NCBI GenBank assembly: GCA_015057025.1
Contig: SVFD01000004.1
Span: forward strand, 124,001-188,000
Length of the DNA stretch: 64,000 bases
Origin: Lachnospiraceae bacterium
Lineage (GTDB): Bacteria; Bacillota; Clostridia; Lachnospirales; Lachnospiraceae
Direction of reading: 5' to 3'
Shown here: one piece after another, positions 1-9,140 of the stretch
Layout of the letters: each line of letters begins with the position of its first letter
Position numbering within the stretch: position 1 is the first letter of the stretch
The notes under the pieces: generated by a model
The model's database searches: none
Told to the model about the DNA's origin: nothing
The model's input: only the letters and a program-made list of their open reading frames with translations
Made by a program: the position numbers and the translations under genes

Positions 1-371
1 GCAATACATGTGTTATATGCAAATACGAACCCTGAGCATGCAGCTTTTAAATCAAAGCAAAAAGCATTCTTCGCACCAATTGCTGCCTGTATCTGACAGG
101 ATACGGAAGGAAGTACTTCTTCCTGGGCAATTGAGCATACGATGATAGCTCCGATATCCTCCGCATCCAGTTCCTTACAACTATCCATTGCCTTCTTTGC
201 CGCTTCAATGGCCATTGCCGAAGCTGCCCTATCTTTCTCAATATGTCTTCTGGCAATACCGGTTCTTTCCCGAATCCATTCATCACTGGTCTCTACCATT
301 TCTGCCAGCTTGTTATTATCCCAAACAAGTTCCGGGCAACTCGCCCCTGTTCCAATTATTCTCCCTGTCAT
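1..371 (-). CDS. fabH: Beta-ketoacyl-ACP synthase III (FabH), 3' end cut by window edge
   Basis: FabH condenses acetyl-CoA with malonyl-ACP to start type II fatty acid synthesis in the cytoplasm. Only the first 123 residues are present; the gene runs off the left edge. The visible part has the family's N-terminal signature (TSDEWIRERTGI, about residues 28-39) and the active-site segment KAACSGF, with the nucleophile Cys112 at the same position as in E. coli FabH. The catalytic His and Asn lie beyond the window. The ATG at 369-371 was chosen because AAAGGGA precedes it and the FabH fold begins immediately (MTGRIIGTGA). The upstream AT-rich region contains TTTGACTTGCAAA near 488-500 on the minus strand. 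This loosely resembles FabT-type lipid regulator sites, but that is weak. Confidence 0.93.
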   Translation of the reverse strand, partial: MTGRIIGTGASCPELVWDNNKLAEMVETSDEWIRERTGIARRHIEKDRAASAMAIEAAKKAMDSCKELDAEDIGAIIVCSIAQEEVLPSVSCQIQAAIGAKNAFCFDLKAACSGFVFAYNTCI

Positions 372-716
372 GATGTTTCCCTTTGTCTAATTCAATATAA
401 TTTACTGCTAAAAGCACTCTAGCATAGAAATGTTAACTTTATGTAAATTATTTTTATTTTGAAATTGTTTTATTTTAAAACCATTTGCAAGTCAAAGTAT
501 ATCACTATATACATAAATGTCAAGGGCGATTTTATAAAATTTTAATAATTTTCATTTTTTTCTTATTTTTTTACATTTTGTTCACGATAGGCCCCTGCTT
601 AAATTCTTGAAACAAAAAAGCTCATATCACAAGTTATCCCAATATTTTGCATATCTGGATGTACTTTGTGATATAAGCCTGTTTTTATTATAAAATAAGG
701 AATCTTATGTCTTTTA
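372..716. other. AT-rich intergenic region upstream of fabH
   Basis: No coding potential was seen on either strand. The left half should carry the fabH promoter on the minus strand, but I could not pick a convincing -35/-10 pair. The right half carries the terminator of the DUF3592 gene (separate entry). Confidence 0.6.
614..678 (-). terminator. Probable terminator of the DUF3592 gene
   Basis: The arms GCTCATATCACAAG (620-633) and CTTTGTGATATAAGC (664-678) pair over about 13 bp with one G-T pair. On the minus strand the hairpin is followed by a run of six T (614-619). The loop is long, about 30 nt, so efficiency is uncertain. Confidence 0.6.
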
Positions 717-1478
717 CTATTTTCTCTTTGTATTTTCCTTCTTTTCTTTTTTCTCCGGTATCAGTTCGTCATCAGCCTCAACATCGTAAACCTTTATCTT
801 ACCCTTATACTTATTAACTTTAACTAGTTTGGACCATTTTATTGCTGCGGGAACAAACTCCCATCCTATGTAGAGAAGTTCAATACAACCTACCACAACA
901 AACATCCATGGCCACCAACCGTTTCCGCCGATTGCCATAATAATGCCAAAACCGACAAACAAAATCCCTGCCAACATCGGAAGTGCTCCTTCTAATACCT
1001 GACGCTTTGCTTCATATATCTGTTTGGTGATTTTAGCCGCATTCTGTTCCGGCTCTGCAAGCTTGAGTATATCGGTATCAATGACTCCTTTTAGAAAAAG
1101 ACCCGGAACCAATATTAACACACCTAACAGCAATACCAGTAATGATTCAAAGGACCAGCCTCCTTCCAATACCATCCCCGGCTCTTTGATATTATAATAT
1201 ACCTCCAATACATTGGTTTCTTCATCCAAGATTCCCGGATATTCATAATTGGCATATATCAGTTCATCGCCTACACGATACGACAGTTCTACCATGGTAT
1301 GTCTGAAACCATCATCTTTTGTAATATCATACATGGCAATTACTGTTGCATCAACTTTCTTCATTTGAAAATTGATATGGTTGGATAAAATAAACAACAC
1401 CAATCCTGCTATTACAAAAATGCCGCCAATGATGATACTTATAATTCCCAATAGTTCTTTTTTCTTTGCTTCACTCAT
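717..1478 (-). CDS. DUF3592-like multi-pass membrane protein
   Basis: A 253-residue membrane protein. A hydrophobic segment at about residues 9-31 is followed by an extracytoplasmic beta-rich stretch (ATVIAMYDI ... VELSYRVGDELIYANYEYP) of the DUF3592 type. A second hydrophobic segment lies near 108-130 and two more near 165-210. The cytoplasmic tail is lysine/glutamate-rich (EKKEKKENTKRK). Translation can be opened further upstream from a TTG at 1526, but AGGGGA seven bases before the ATG at 1478 decides for the shorter form. The gene stands alone between fabH and typA with its own terminator. Function is unknown; the family assignment rests on the topology and the beta-rich insert. Confidence 0.7.
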   Translation of the reverse strand: MSEAKKKELLGIISIIIGGIFVIAGLVLFILSNHINFQMKKVDATVIAMYDITKDDGFRHTMVELSYRVGDELIYANYEYPGILDEETNVLEVYYNIKEPGMVLEGGWSFESLLVLLLGVLILVPGLFLKGVIDTDILKLAEPEQNAAKITKQIYEAKRQVLEGALPMLAGILFVGFGIIMAIGGNGWWPWMFVVVGCIELLYIGWEFVPAAIKWSKLVKVNKYKGKIKVYDVEADDELIPEKKEKKENTKRK

Positions 1479-1626
1479 TGATATATCCCCTTTTGATATC
1501 AATATCTTTCCTTTTGCATCACTCAATAAAATATATTTGTACCAACAAACATTACCGAATATATATTATACAATATTTTTTATAATATTTCCATGAAATT
1601 ATTGTATTTATTATTAGGACTATGCC

Positions 1627-1655
1627 TTGCAAACCCGCTTCCATGGTGCTATACT
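1627..1655 (+). promoter_or_regulatory. Sigma-A type promoter of typA
   Basis: TTGCAA at 1627-1632 and TATACT at 1650-1655 are separated by exactly 17 bases. The start codon of typA lies 45 bases downstream of the -10 box. Confidence 0.7.
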
Positions 1656-1700
1656 GTTTAAGTTTTGAGATGTGAACATGGAATATGATTGGAGTAAAAT

Positions 1701-3536
1701 ATGAAACAGACAAGAGATGATATCAGAAATGTGGCGATTATCGCTCATGTAGACCATGGCAAAACAACCCTGGTAGACAGTTTATTAAAACAAAGCGGTG
1801 TTTTTCGTGAGAACCAGGAAGTTGCTGAACGTGTTATGGACTCAAACGATATTGAGCGAGAACGAGGCATCACAATTCTTTCTAAAAATACTGCCGTTAT
1901 GTATAACGACATCAAAATTAACATTATCGACACCCCGGGACATGCAGATTTCGGCGGTGAAGTAGAACGTGTGTTAAAAATGGTAAATGGCGTAATCCTT
2001 GTAGTAGATGCCTTCGAAGGCGCAATGCCCCAGACTAAATTTGTTCTTCGTAAAGCCCTGGAGTTGAAATTGCCGGTTATTGTATGTGTGAATAAAATTG
2101 ACCGTCCCGAAGCAAGACCGGAAGAAGTCATTGATGAAGTTTTAGAGCTTTTCTTAGAATTGGAAGCCGACGATGCCCAGCTTGACTGTCCCTTCGTCTT
2201 CGCTTCTGCCAAGGCAGGAACCGCAGTACGTGAATTAGGTGATACAGCGGTTAATATGGCACCTCTTTTTGAAACCATCATCGATTATATTCCTGCACCG
2301 GAGGGTGACCCGGAAGCAGGCACACAGGTATTAATTAGTACGATTGACTACAATGAATATGTAGGTCGCATCGGCGTTGGTAAAGTAGATAACGGTAAAA
2401 TCAGTGTAAATCAGGAAGTGGTAATTGTAAATGCCCACGAACCTGAAAAGCAGAAAAAGGTAAAGGTAAGTAAGCTCTATGAATTTGACGGTCTGGCTAA
2501 AACGGAGGTCAAAGAGGCAGGTATCGGTTCCATCGTGGCAATCTCCGGCATTGCAGATATTCATATCGGTGATACCTTATGTGCTCCCGATGCCGTGGAA
2601 CCCATTCCTTTTCAGAAAATATCAGAGCCTACCATCGCTATGCATTTTATGGTAAATGACTCGCCCTTAGCCGGTAAAGAAGGTAAGTACGTAACCAGCC
2701 GTCATTTACGTGACAGACTGTTCCGTGAATTAAATACAGACGTATCTTTACGTGTGGAAGAAACTGACAGTACGGAAAGCTTTAAAGTATCAGGCCGCGG
2801 CGAATTGCATTTATCGGTATTAATCGAAAATATGCGCCGTGAGGGATACGAATTCGCGGTCAGCAAAGCAGAAGTACTTTATAAGGAAGACGAGAACGGA
2901 AAACAGTTAGAACCTATGGAATTGACCTATATTGATGTTCCGGAAGAATTCAGCGGCACGGTCATCGAGAAGTTAAGCCAGCGAAAAGGCGAGCTTCTTA
3001 ATATGGGAGCAGGCACAGGCGGCTATACCCGACTGGAGTTCTCCATTCCTTCCAGAGGCTTAATTGGCTACAGAGGCGATTTTATGACCGATACCAAAGG
3101 AAACGGAATCATCAACAGTATTTTTAACGGCTACGGTCCTTACAAAGGAGATATCCAGTATCGTAAGCAAGGCTCTCTCATCGCTTTTGAAAGCGGTGAA
3201 TCCGTTACTTACGGTCTGTTCAACGCCCAGGAGCGCGGAACTCTTTTTATCGGCCCCGGCGAAACCGTTTATTCCGGTATGGTAATCGGACAGAATCCTA
3301 AGGCAGAGGATATAGAATTAAACGTATGTAAGAAAAAACAGCTGACCAATACCCGCTCTTCCAGCGCTGACGAAGCCTTGCGCTTAACACCGCCGAGAAT
3401 TTTAAGTCTTGAGCAGGCATTGGATTTTATTGATACGGATGAATTGTTGGAAGTAACTCCGGAAAATTTAAGAATTCGTAAAAAGATTTTGGATCCGACG
3501 TTAAGAAAACGTGCTGCATTTGCAAAGAAGGCATAG
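1701..3536 (+). CDS. typA: Ribosome-binding translational GTPase TypA/BipA
   Basis: A ribosome-associated GTPase of the EF-G/LepA class, involved in 50S assembly and growth under stress or cold. The 611-residue length fits the family. All G motifs are visible: AHVDHGKTT (G1, residues 15-23), RGIT (G2), DTPGH (G3), NKID (G4) and SAKAG (G5). EF-G-like domains III and V and the TypA-specific C-terminal part follow, including the stretch SRGLIGYRGDF. The ATG at 1701 has GGAG six bases upstream. The gene is monocistronic on the plus strand, with its own promoter at 1627-1655. A structured RNA candidate and a terminator follow within 240 bases of the stop codon. Confidence 0.97.
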   Translation: MKQTRDDIRNVAIIAHVDHGKTTLVDSLLKQSGVFRENQEVAERVMDSNDIERERGITILSKNTAVMYNDIKINIIDTPGHADFGGEVERVLKMVNGVILVVDAFEGAMPQTKFVLRKALELKLPVIVCVNKIDRPEARPEEVIDEVLELFLELEADDAQLDCPFVFASAKAGTAVRELGDTAVNMAPLFETIIDYIPAPEGDPEAGTQVLISTIDYNEYVGRIGVGKVDNGKISVNQEVVIVNAHEPEKQKKVKVSKLYEFDGLAKTEVKEAGIGSIVAISGIADIHIGDTLCAPDAVEPIPFQKISEPTIAMHFMVNDSPLAGKEGKYVTSRHLRDRLFRELNTDVSLRVEETDSTESFKVSGRGELHLSVLIENMRREGYEFAVSKAEVLYKEDENGKQLEPMELTYIDVPEEFSGTVIEKLSQRKGELLNMGAGTGGYTRLEFSIPSRGLIGYRGDFMTDTKGNGIINSIFNGYGPYKGDIQYRKQGSLIAFESGESVTYGLFNAQERGTLFIGPGETVYSGMVIGQNPKAEDIELNVCKKKQLTNTRSSSADEALRLTPPRILSLEQALDFIDTDELLEVTPENLRIRKKILDPTLRKRAAFAKKA

Positions 3537-3556
3537 AATAGTCTTTGTATATGTAC

Positions 3557-3705
3557 GATGGAAGACGCTTCACATTCCATACAGACACGCTTCCGCTCGA
3601 TTTATCTACGTAACGGATGCTAAATTCGTGCTTCATGTTTATTCGCACTCATTAAGCACCGACGAGCTAAAACGGTCCTTAATAGAATTGTGAACGTCTT
3701 CCATC
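3557..3705. ncRNA. Candidate structured RNA downstream of typA
   Basis: The terminal arms GATGGAAGACGCTTCAC (3557-3573) and GTGAACGTCTTCCATC (3690-3705) pair along their whole length with a single bulged base. Nested inside are GCTCG/CGAGC (3595-3599 with 3663-3667) and GTGCTT/AAGCAC (3628-3633 with 3654-3659). The element starts 20 bases after the typA stop and is followed by a strong hairpin terminator at 3739-3768, so a plus-strand 3'-UTR RNA is the simplest reading. The helices would also form on the minus strand. It does not resemble 6S, SRP, tmRNA or RNase P as I know them. No known family is claimed. Confidence 0.5.
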
Positions 3706-3738
3706 TATATCAAATTACAAAATATGTCATAATATGAA

Positions 3739-3768
3739 AACACCCTGCATAATAGTATGCAGGGTGTT
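3739..3768. terminator. Bidirectional intrinsic terminator
   Basis: AACACCCTGCATA (3739-3751) and TATGCAGGGTGTT (3756-3768) form a perfect 13-bp stem with a 4-base loop. T-rich sequence follows on the plus strand and a run of four T on the minus strand. It can end both the typA transcript and the convergent minus-strand small-protein gene. Confidence 0.9.
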
Positions 3769-3773
3769 ATTAT

Positions 3774-3998
3774 TTACTCATCATCCGAGCTGCGAGAGCT
3801 CTTGCCTAACAAATAAAAGATTAATGCAAAAATACCAAGAAACGCTGTCACAGCCCCGACAATAATCGCATACTTCTTTACCTGTTTCTCTACTTCTTTC
3901 TTAACGACACGATGGTAAGAGGTTACCACTCTGTCACAATCGTCTTTCTCTACAAAAGCGGTATCTGAAACTGCCTGTATCATTTCATCTCTGGTCAT
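3774..3998 (-). CDS. Small single-pass membrane protein with HU-like N-terminal helices
   Basis: A 74-residue protein. Residues 1-37 (MTRDEMIQAVSDTAF ...) resemble in spacing the N-terminal helix-turn-helix dimerisation arm of HU/IHF proteins, but the DNA-binding beta arms are absent. One hydrophobic helix (AIIVGAVTAFLGIFALIFYLL) is followed by a short Ser/Asp tail. An upstream in-frame ATG at 4022 exists, but AAGGAGG six bases before 3998 decides the start. The HU resemblance is by eye and may reflect only a generic helical hairpin. Function is unknown. Confidence 0.7.
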   Translation of the reverse strand: MTRDEMIQAVSDTAFVEKDDCDRVVTSYHRVVKKEVEKQVKKYAIIVGAVTAFLGIFALIFYLLGKSSRSSDDE

Positions 3999-4072
3999 AT
4001 CGGCCCTCCTTCGCTTTGTCATTTTATTAGAATATAGTATATCACAAATTTCAAAATAATGATAGCCTGTTT

Positions 4073-4537
4073 TTATATCATACCATTCTCTTCTAAATAT
4101 GCCAACAAGCCTTCACATCCATCCATTACATCTCGATAAGTCACTTCAAAATTACGGGTATACCAAGGGTCTGCTACTTCTCCCGGCCTGTCCGTAAAAT
4201 CCATAAGAAGATAAAGTTTACCTTCGGGATCCCCACCTGCAATACGATTCATATTGCGCATATTCCAGTCATCCATACCGATTAGCATATCATAATCCTG
4301 ATAATCCTTTCTTGTCATCTGACGGGCGCGTTTCTCAGAATAGTCAATGCCTAGACGATCTAAAACAGCTGCTGTTCCGTGATGGACACGACTACCGATT
4401 TCTTCCGTGCTTGTGGATGCGGAAGCAATGTGAAACTGATTGGTGAGACCACGTTGGTCTACGAGGTATTTCATAATAAATTCTGCCATTGGGGAACGGC
4501 AGATGTTGCCGTGGCAGATGAATAAGATTTTTATCAT
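4073..4537 (-). CDS. Low-molecular-weight protein tyrosine phosphatase
   Basis: A 154-residue cytoplasmic phosphatase of the arsenate-reductase-like LMW-PTP family. The P-loop C-X5-R-S is complete at residues 8-15 (CHGNICRS). The general acid lies in the DPW motif (EVADPWYTRNF, about residue 122). The ATG at 4537 was chosen because the fold starts directly there; AAAGGA lies about 11 bases upstream. An in-frame ATG at 4591 would add 18 residues outside the domain. No tyrosine-kinase or capsule gene is adjacent, so the substrate cannot be inferred. Confidence 0.92.
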   Translation of the reverse strand: MIKILFICHGNICRSPMAEFIMKYLVDQRGLTNQFHIASASTSTEEIGSRVHHGTAAVLDRLGIDYSEKRARQMTRKDYQDYDMLIGMDDWNMRNMNRIAGGDPEGKLYLLMDFTDRPGEVADPWYTRNFEVTYRDVMDGCEGLLAYLEENGMI

Positions 4538-4660
4538 TATTCTATTTTTCCTTTCAATGATTTTTTTGACATATATGACATTTTTACTCAATCACACATT
4601 TCTATCGCTATCCCACATTCTATCCGGCAGCCCCACAACTGCATCGCTTTACCCTATTAC

Positions 4661-5277
4661 TTAATTCTTCTCCCCCACTACAACAAACCTTCCATCTTCC
4701 ACATGGTAAGCACAACAGCTTAAAGTAATAAACTCATCTCCATACTCTGCTTCAACTCCGGTATCATACAAAGACATTAATTTAATATTGTTGTACCAAG
4801 CATCAAACTCCTCTTGCGTATCTGCTTGGAAAAACTTGTAATACTTAAACACATCGTCACTCTTGTTATATACCTGAGAGTAGAAAACCGCAGGCAACTC
4901 ATACTCCCTCTCTTCATACAAGGAATCGAAACAGATAATATTATGACTTCTGCCATACTCCTCATCCGCATACAAATCAAGAGAGCCAAACATATCACCA
5001 TTTCGCATAGTATGACCATGAATGATAAGGTTTGTTGATGGTTTCTTCCCATTTGAATAATCATTATATGCAACGCCAACACCAACATTAGAATCTTTAT
5101 CCATAATCAGTGTACCATTGGTGTTTTCATTATGATAAAAGTCACGCGTCAAATAGTAATTTTCATCCTCCGGGGTCTGCATTACCGGATAATCTATTAC
5201 CGTATCCTCAATAAAAAGCCACCCACTCGTTGTAAAACCAGCAACAGTTTTTTACTGCTTATTTTACCTTTTCTCAT
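4661..5277 (-). pseudogene. Class B sortase gene with destroyed N-terminus
   Basis: The catalytic domain is intact. Open frame 4661-5251 encodes a typical class B start (SGWLFIEDTVIDYPVMQ), the catalytic His in LIIHGHTM, the Cys in TLSCCAYH and the Arg in GRFVVV. Upstream in that frame there is a stop codon and no ATG/GTG/TTG; the first ATG (5182) lies inside the domain. An ATG at 5275-5277, overlapping the stop of the surface-protein gene as ATGA, opens MRKGKISSKKLLLVL in another frame and hits a stop at 5197. This is most simply the original coupled start, with the membrane anchor and stalk lost by a deletion that also shifted the frame. A functional membrane-bound sortase cannot be made as read. 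Confidence 0.8.
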
Positions 5278-8200
5278 TTCTTTTTCCTAGCTATTCTTTC
5301 ATAACAGGTTATTCCTGCCATACCAAATATCGAACAAAGCATAATTACCCACAGATAGAGTGTTCCGGTGTCTCCGGTATCAGGCGCTTCGTCTTTACCG
5401 GTATCAACCTTATTCACAGTACTATTTTCCGCATTACTGCTTCCCTGGCCGCCACCTGTAGGTGCTTTACCTAAATCTACATCATCAATCACAACAAGAT
5501 AGTCTGACGCATGGGTAAAGGCTAATTCTGCTTCACCATTTGAAGCAATCACATCCGCACAAATGTACTCAAGTTTACCTGTAGTCGGATTATAATAATA
5601 CAGATTTGCATAGTAACCTGCATTATCACTTCCCAGGTTTGCCGTAAGCACCGCCTCAAAACCGAAATTACCGGAATATGCAAGGTTTACTTCTATCGTT
5701 TCTCTCTCTCCGGTTACATTGTTAATAACATCCAGCGGAATATTATTTAGCGGATTATTATCATCTTCTACTGTCACATCAAAATTGATATCGCTAATAT
5801 TATATCCCTCATCTGTTACAGTACTTCCATCTATTGTCCATGTCAATCCATTATCCAGTACAAAAGTAATAGTAACACCACTATCTCTTGCCTCTTCGAT
5901 GATATCTCCCGGCACAACGGTTGCACCATTCATATCTACTACAATAGTGTCTCCTGTATTAGCATCTTCGATTTCATCACTGATAGCATCCCAACCCATT
6001 TTACCATCATCGCCCATGATAAATGGAGCCTCATCAGATGTCCATATTTCCAACACACCTTTTTTATATGTGTAGGTATAGTTTTCCGAGCTTGCAACAC
6101 CAGAAACAGTGATGTCATAGGTTCCTACTGTCTTTGTATCCAACGCGGTACAAGCTATACTTACCGTAATCGGAAGTGTCTCATTATTGACCAAACCTGT
6201 TACATCATAGTAAAAAGTAGGTAGTGTATCTCCCTTTTCCACAGTATAGCTTTTTGCCGTAATTGTAACAGTTGCAGGCTTAATTACAAACTCGTATATC
6301 GGTAAATCGCCATTCCATACGCAGTTATCATTTAAAGTCACGAAAACCTCATATTTTCCTGCATTCGTATGTGTTGCGTTCGCAATTGTATAATAAGGAC
6401 TGCTTGCTATACTGTAGGTCTGTTCCTTACCTGTATAAGTGTACACGGTACTATCCTTTGCCGGTACATTAACAGGACGCTTATCTACAGTCACTGTAAT
6501 TTCATGCCCTACTTCTGCATAAGTATCAGACTCTTTTGCAGTAATTTTTATTACCGCCGTTCCTGCATTTTTTATGCTGACTTTACCATTTGCATCTACC
6601 GTTATAACATCACCGTTATTATTTGAATCACTTATTACTTCATAAGTAAGATCGGTTTTTGCTCCTGTTACGGAAATTTTGGCATCCGCATCACCATAGG
6701 TAAGCGAAAGATTCTGTGCACTGATATTCTGCGGAAGCTTTTCTGTTCTTGTAATAGTAAGTTTATAGAATACCGTGTTATAATTATCCATATTAATATT
6801 AATATCAATCGTTGCTTGTAAATCTTCTGTATCGCTATTCAATGCTTTCAGGTCATATGTAATCTTTCCATTCGCATCTAGTGAAATATTCTCAAGCATA
6901 TCGCCTGATACACTAAGCAAAACATATTCCACTTCGCCACAATCTGCCGGAAGGCCGGTAATGCTAATGCTCTCACCTTCATAGCTTTTGTTGGATGCAT
7001 ATGTTTTACTCCCTCTTGGTAAAACAGGGACATCTGCCTTACTAATAATAACCCCAGGCATTAGAAAAACATCTTCAGCACTTGCTTCAATGGAATAATT
7101 TGAGGCATCACTTCCTGTCAATGTAATGTTTGACAAGTCAGCCGTACTGTATTCACCTACATTCATACTGTCAATTGTCGCAGTAGCACGTACAGATACA
7201 TCATCGCCATCATATGCTCCAATATCTGCACTTAGAATCTCAACCTTATCTGTTCCGTCGAACACTCTATCGCTTGCAGTAACAGTGCCGATTACCAAAG
7301 GTTTTGGAGCAATTGTTACTTTAACACTTTCAGGAGTAGTATCGCCATGATTTTCGTTACCGTCTACCTTATACCATACGGTGTAATCGCCTGCGTCTGT
7401 TCCTGTTGGAATTGTAGATGAATAGTTTGTACCATCAAGGCTATACTGCATTTCACCATCTGTTGTTGTTCCTGCATTTATTAGGTTCTGTGCAGTACCG
7501 TCATATACAAGGTCTGCAGGTGTCGGAGCTGCTGTAATTACAGAGTCTGCCTTTTCAATGGTAAAATCAAGACTTGCCTCAACACCTTCTGCATATTTGA
7601 ATGTACAGGTTGCTGTTCCTGCATTGATATTATCTGAATAGGTACAGTTACTTTCATTTGGCTCTATCTCATCTCCGACCCAGTCATCAGAATAAGTTAC
7701 GGTTACAGCAGGTTTTATTTCTTCACCTGTATAATATATAGGCTCATCAGAGCTTAAGCTGAGAGTTGCTGTACTGCTACTGTATTCTCCACAGGTACAT
7801 CCGGAGCAATTAATTTTATTTCCCGAACTGCTATACTCATACAAATGATATTGTTCTAATGTTGCATTGGTATTCTCTGTGCTGTAACCATTACCCTCAT
7901 TATAACTACAACTATATCGTATTGTAGCACCTCTAGAAATACTTGAGAACGCTCTAGAATCTATATATGTCACGCTTTTCGGCAGTGTTATTGTAAAATT
8001 TGTGCCTGCATCCCACCCCACATTGCTAAACGCGTAAGCTCCAATAGATTCTACACTATTACCTATAGTTACAGAAGTTAACATTCTATTATAATCAAAA
8101 GCTTCTTTTCCTATACTTGTCACACTATCCGGTATTACTAAAGATTCCAATTTACTACAATATGAAACAGAACCATTACCTATGCTTTTTACTGTATTCG

Positions 8201-9140
8201 GTATGGATATGGAAGTTAATTCTGTAAAGTCTCTAAATGCAGCGTTTCCAATATGTGTTATACCTTCGTTTACTACAACTTTTTTAATGTTGCTATTTTG
8301 ATATTCTCCATCATTATCAGTATCATGCCATGGCGTAGTATAATGATAGGGGTATTCTAGAACCAGCTCATAATCCGCCATAGCGCCCGTTCCGCTGATG
8401 GTAAGGGTGCCTTCGCTGTCTAATGTCCAGGTTACGTTGCTTCCATCGCCCTCTGCACCGCAGTTACCGCTCGCCAAAATTTCATATGCAGTTACTGTAT
8501 CCTCGCCCTGACATGCACTTACTCCTTGTACACCGCAGACATCACACCATACATTTAAAGTGTCATCCGTACATTTTTCTGCACAAAAGCACTGCGGATT
8601 TTCCGATGCGATATATGCCGGACAGTTAGTTGCATGGAATGCCGGGTCATCGGTTTCGCAGGTGCATTCTGTAGTTTCTTCAGACACTTCATTTCCCGAT
8701 ACTGTATCTAAACCCTCATTAGAAGCATTTGCACATTCCTCGCATTCATAAATACATGGAGTTCCCTCTACTGCTGTTTGATAGCCACACTCTTCATCAT
8801 GCTCATGAGTACAGTTTAATGCAGATATAATGCATCCGTTTTCCACATTACATTCATGCGAACAAGAATCCTCTTCTCCCTCCACATAACCGCAATTTTC
8901 ATCATGGCTATGTAAGCAACTTGTCACTTCACTGTAACATTCTTGCCCATGTTCGTGCGTACAAGGTGAAAAATCTACTCCTTCAGTGTAACCACAGTCT
9001 TCATTATGCTCCATATGATGCTCACAAGGAACTTCCTGACTACCGGCTGCAATAATCGGCGCATCTATGGTAGCCCATGCAAGGATTACCGCCATAGTAA
9101 GTGCCGCGAATCTTTTTTTAATTCCCTTTCTTTTTTTCAT
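5274..9140 (-). CDS. Large secreted wall-anchored protein: Cys/His repeats, BspA-type LRR, Ig/MBG repeats
   Basis: A 1288-residue surface protein. Order: signal peptide (about 1-31); a Cys/His/Glu-rich region (about 35-200) with repeats such as CTHEHGQEC, CLHSHDENCGY and CTHEHDEECGY, possibly metal-binding; a segment like GNCGAEGDGSNVTWTLDSEG that commonly precedes BspA-type leucine-rich repeats; LRR_5 repeats (about 285-400; THIGNAAF, KSIGNGSV, TSIGKEAF, ESIGAYAF); several Ig-like/MBG/YDG modules; and a C-terminal sorting signal APDTGD, a hydrophobic helix and RIARKKK. The APDTG form resembles the (S/P)PXTG signals of clostridial class B sortases. AAGGAG eight bases before 9140 decides the start. 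The adjacent sortase gene, overlapping by ATGA, is broken, so anchoring may fail or depend on another sortase. Confidence 0.88.
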   Translation of the reverse strand: MKKRKGIKKRFAALTMAVILAWATIDAPIIAAGSQEVPCEHHMEHNEDCGYTEGVDFSPCTHEHGQECYSEVTSCLHSHDENCGYVEGEEDSCSHECNVENGCIISALNCTHEHDEECGYQTAVEGTPCIYECEECANASNEGLDTVSGNEVSEETTECTCETDDPAFHATNCPAYIASENPQCFCAEKCTDDTLNVWCDVCGVQGVSACQGEDTVTAYEILASGNCGAEGDGSNVTWTLDSEGTLTISGTGAMADYELVLEYPYHYTTPWHDTDNDGEYQNSNIKKVVVNEGITHIGNAAFRDFTELTSISIPNTVKSIGNGSVSYCSKLESLVIPDSVTSIGKEAFDYNRMLTSVTIGNSVESIGAYAFSNVGWDAGTNFTITLPKSVTYIDSRAFSSISRGATIRYSCSYNEGNGYSTENTNATLEQYHLYEYSSSGNKINCSGCTCGEYSSSTATLSLSSDEPIYYTGEEIKPAVTVTYSDDWVGDEIEPNESNCTYSDNINAGTATCTFKYAEGVEASLDFTIEKADSVITAAPTPADLVYDGTAQNLINAGTTTDGEMQYSLDGTNYSSTIPTGTDAGDYTVWYKVDGNENHGDTTPESVKVTIAPKPLVIGTVTASDRVFDGTDKVEILSADIGAYDGDDVSVRATATIDSMNVGEYSTADLSNITLTGSDASNYSIEASAEDVFLMPGVIISKADVPVLPRGSKTYASNKSYEGESISITGLPADCGEVEYVLLSVSGDMLENISLDANGKITYDLKALNSDTEDLQATIDININMDNYNTVFYKLTITRTEKLPQNISAQNLSLTYGDADAKISVTGAKTDLTYEVISDSNNNGDVITVDANGKVSIKNAGTAVIKITAKESDTYAEVGHEITVTVDKRPVNVPAKDSTVYTYTGKEQTYSIASSPYYTIANATHTNAGKYEVFVTLNDNCVWNGDLPIYEFVIKPATVTITAKSYTVEKGDTLPTFYYDVTGLVNNETLPITVSIACTALDTKTVGTYDITVSGVASSENYTYTYKKGVLEIWTSDEAPFIMGDDGKMGWDAISDEIEDANTGDTIVVDMNGATVVPGDIIEEARDSGVTITFVLDNGLTWTIDGSTVTDEGYNISDINFDVTVEDDNNPLNNIPLDVINNVTGERETIEVNLAYSGNFGFEAVLTANLGSDNAGYYANLYYYNPTTGKLEYICADVIASNGEAELAFTHASDYLVVIDDVDLGKAPTGGGQGSSNAENSTVNKVDTGKDEAPDTGDTGTLYLWVIMLCSIFGMAGITCYERIARKKK

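Noticed and set aside
3511-3693. Possible small plus-strand gene after typA
   Set aside because: No ribosome site, and the frame lies within the paired arms of the structured RNA candidate, which explains the sequence better.
4661-5182. Sortase as an intact short gene starting at the ATG at 5182
   Set aside because: That ATG lies inside the catalytic domain (YPVMQTP). Upstream codons still match the sortase, and no membrane anchor would be present, so a broken gene is the better call.
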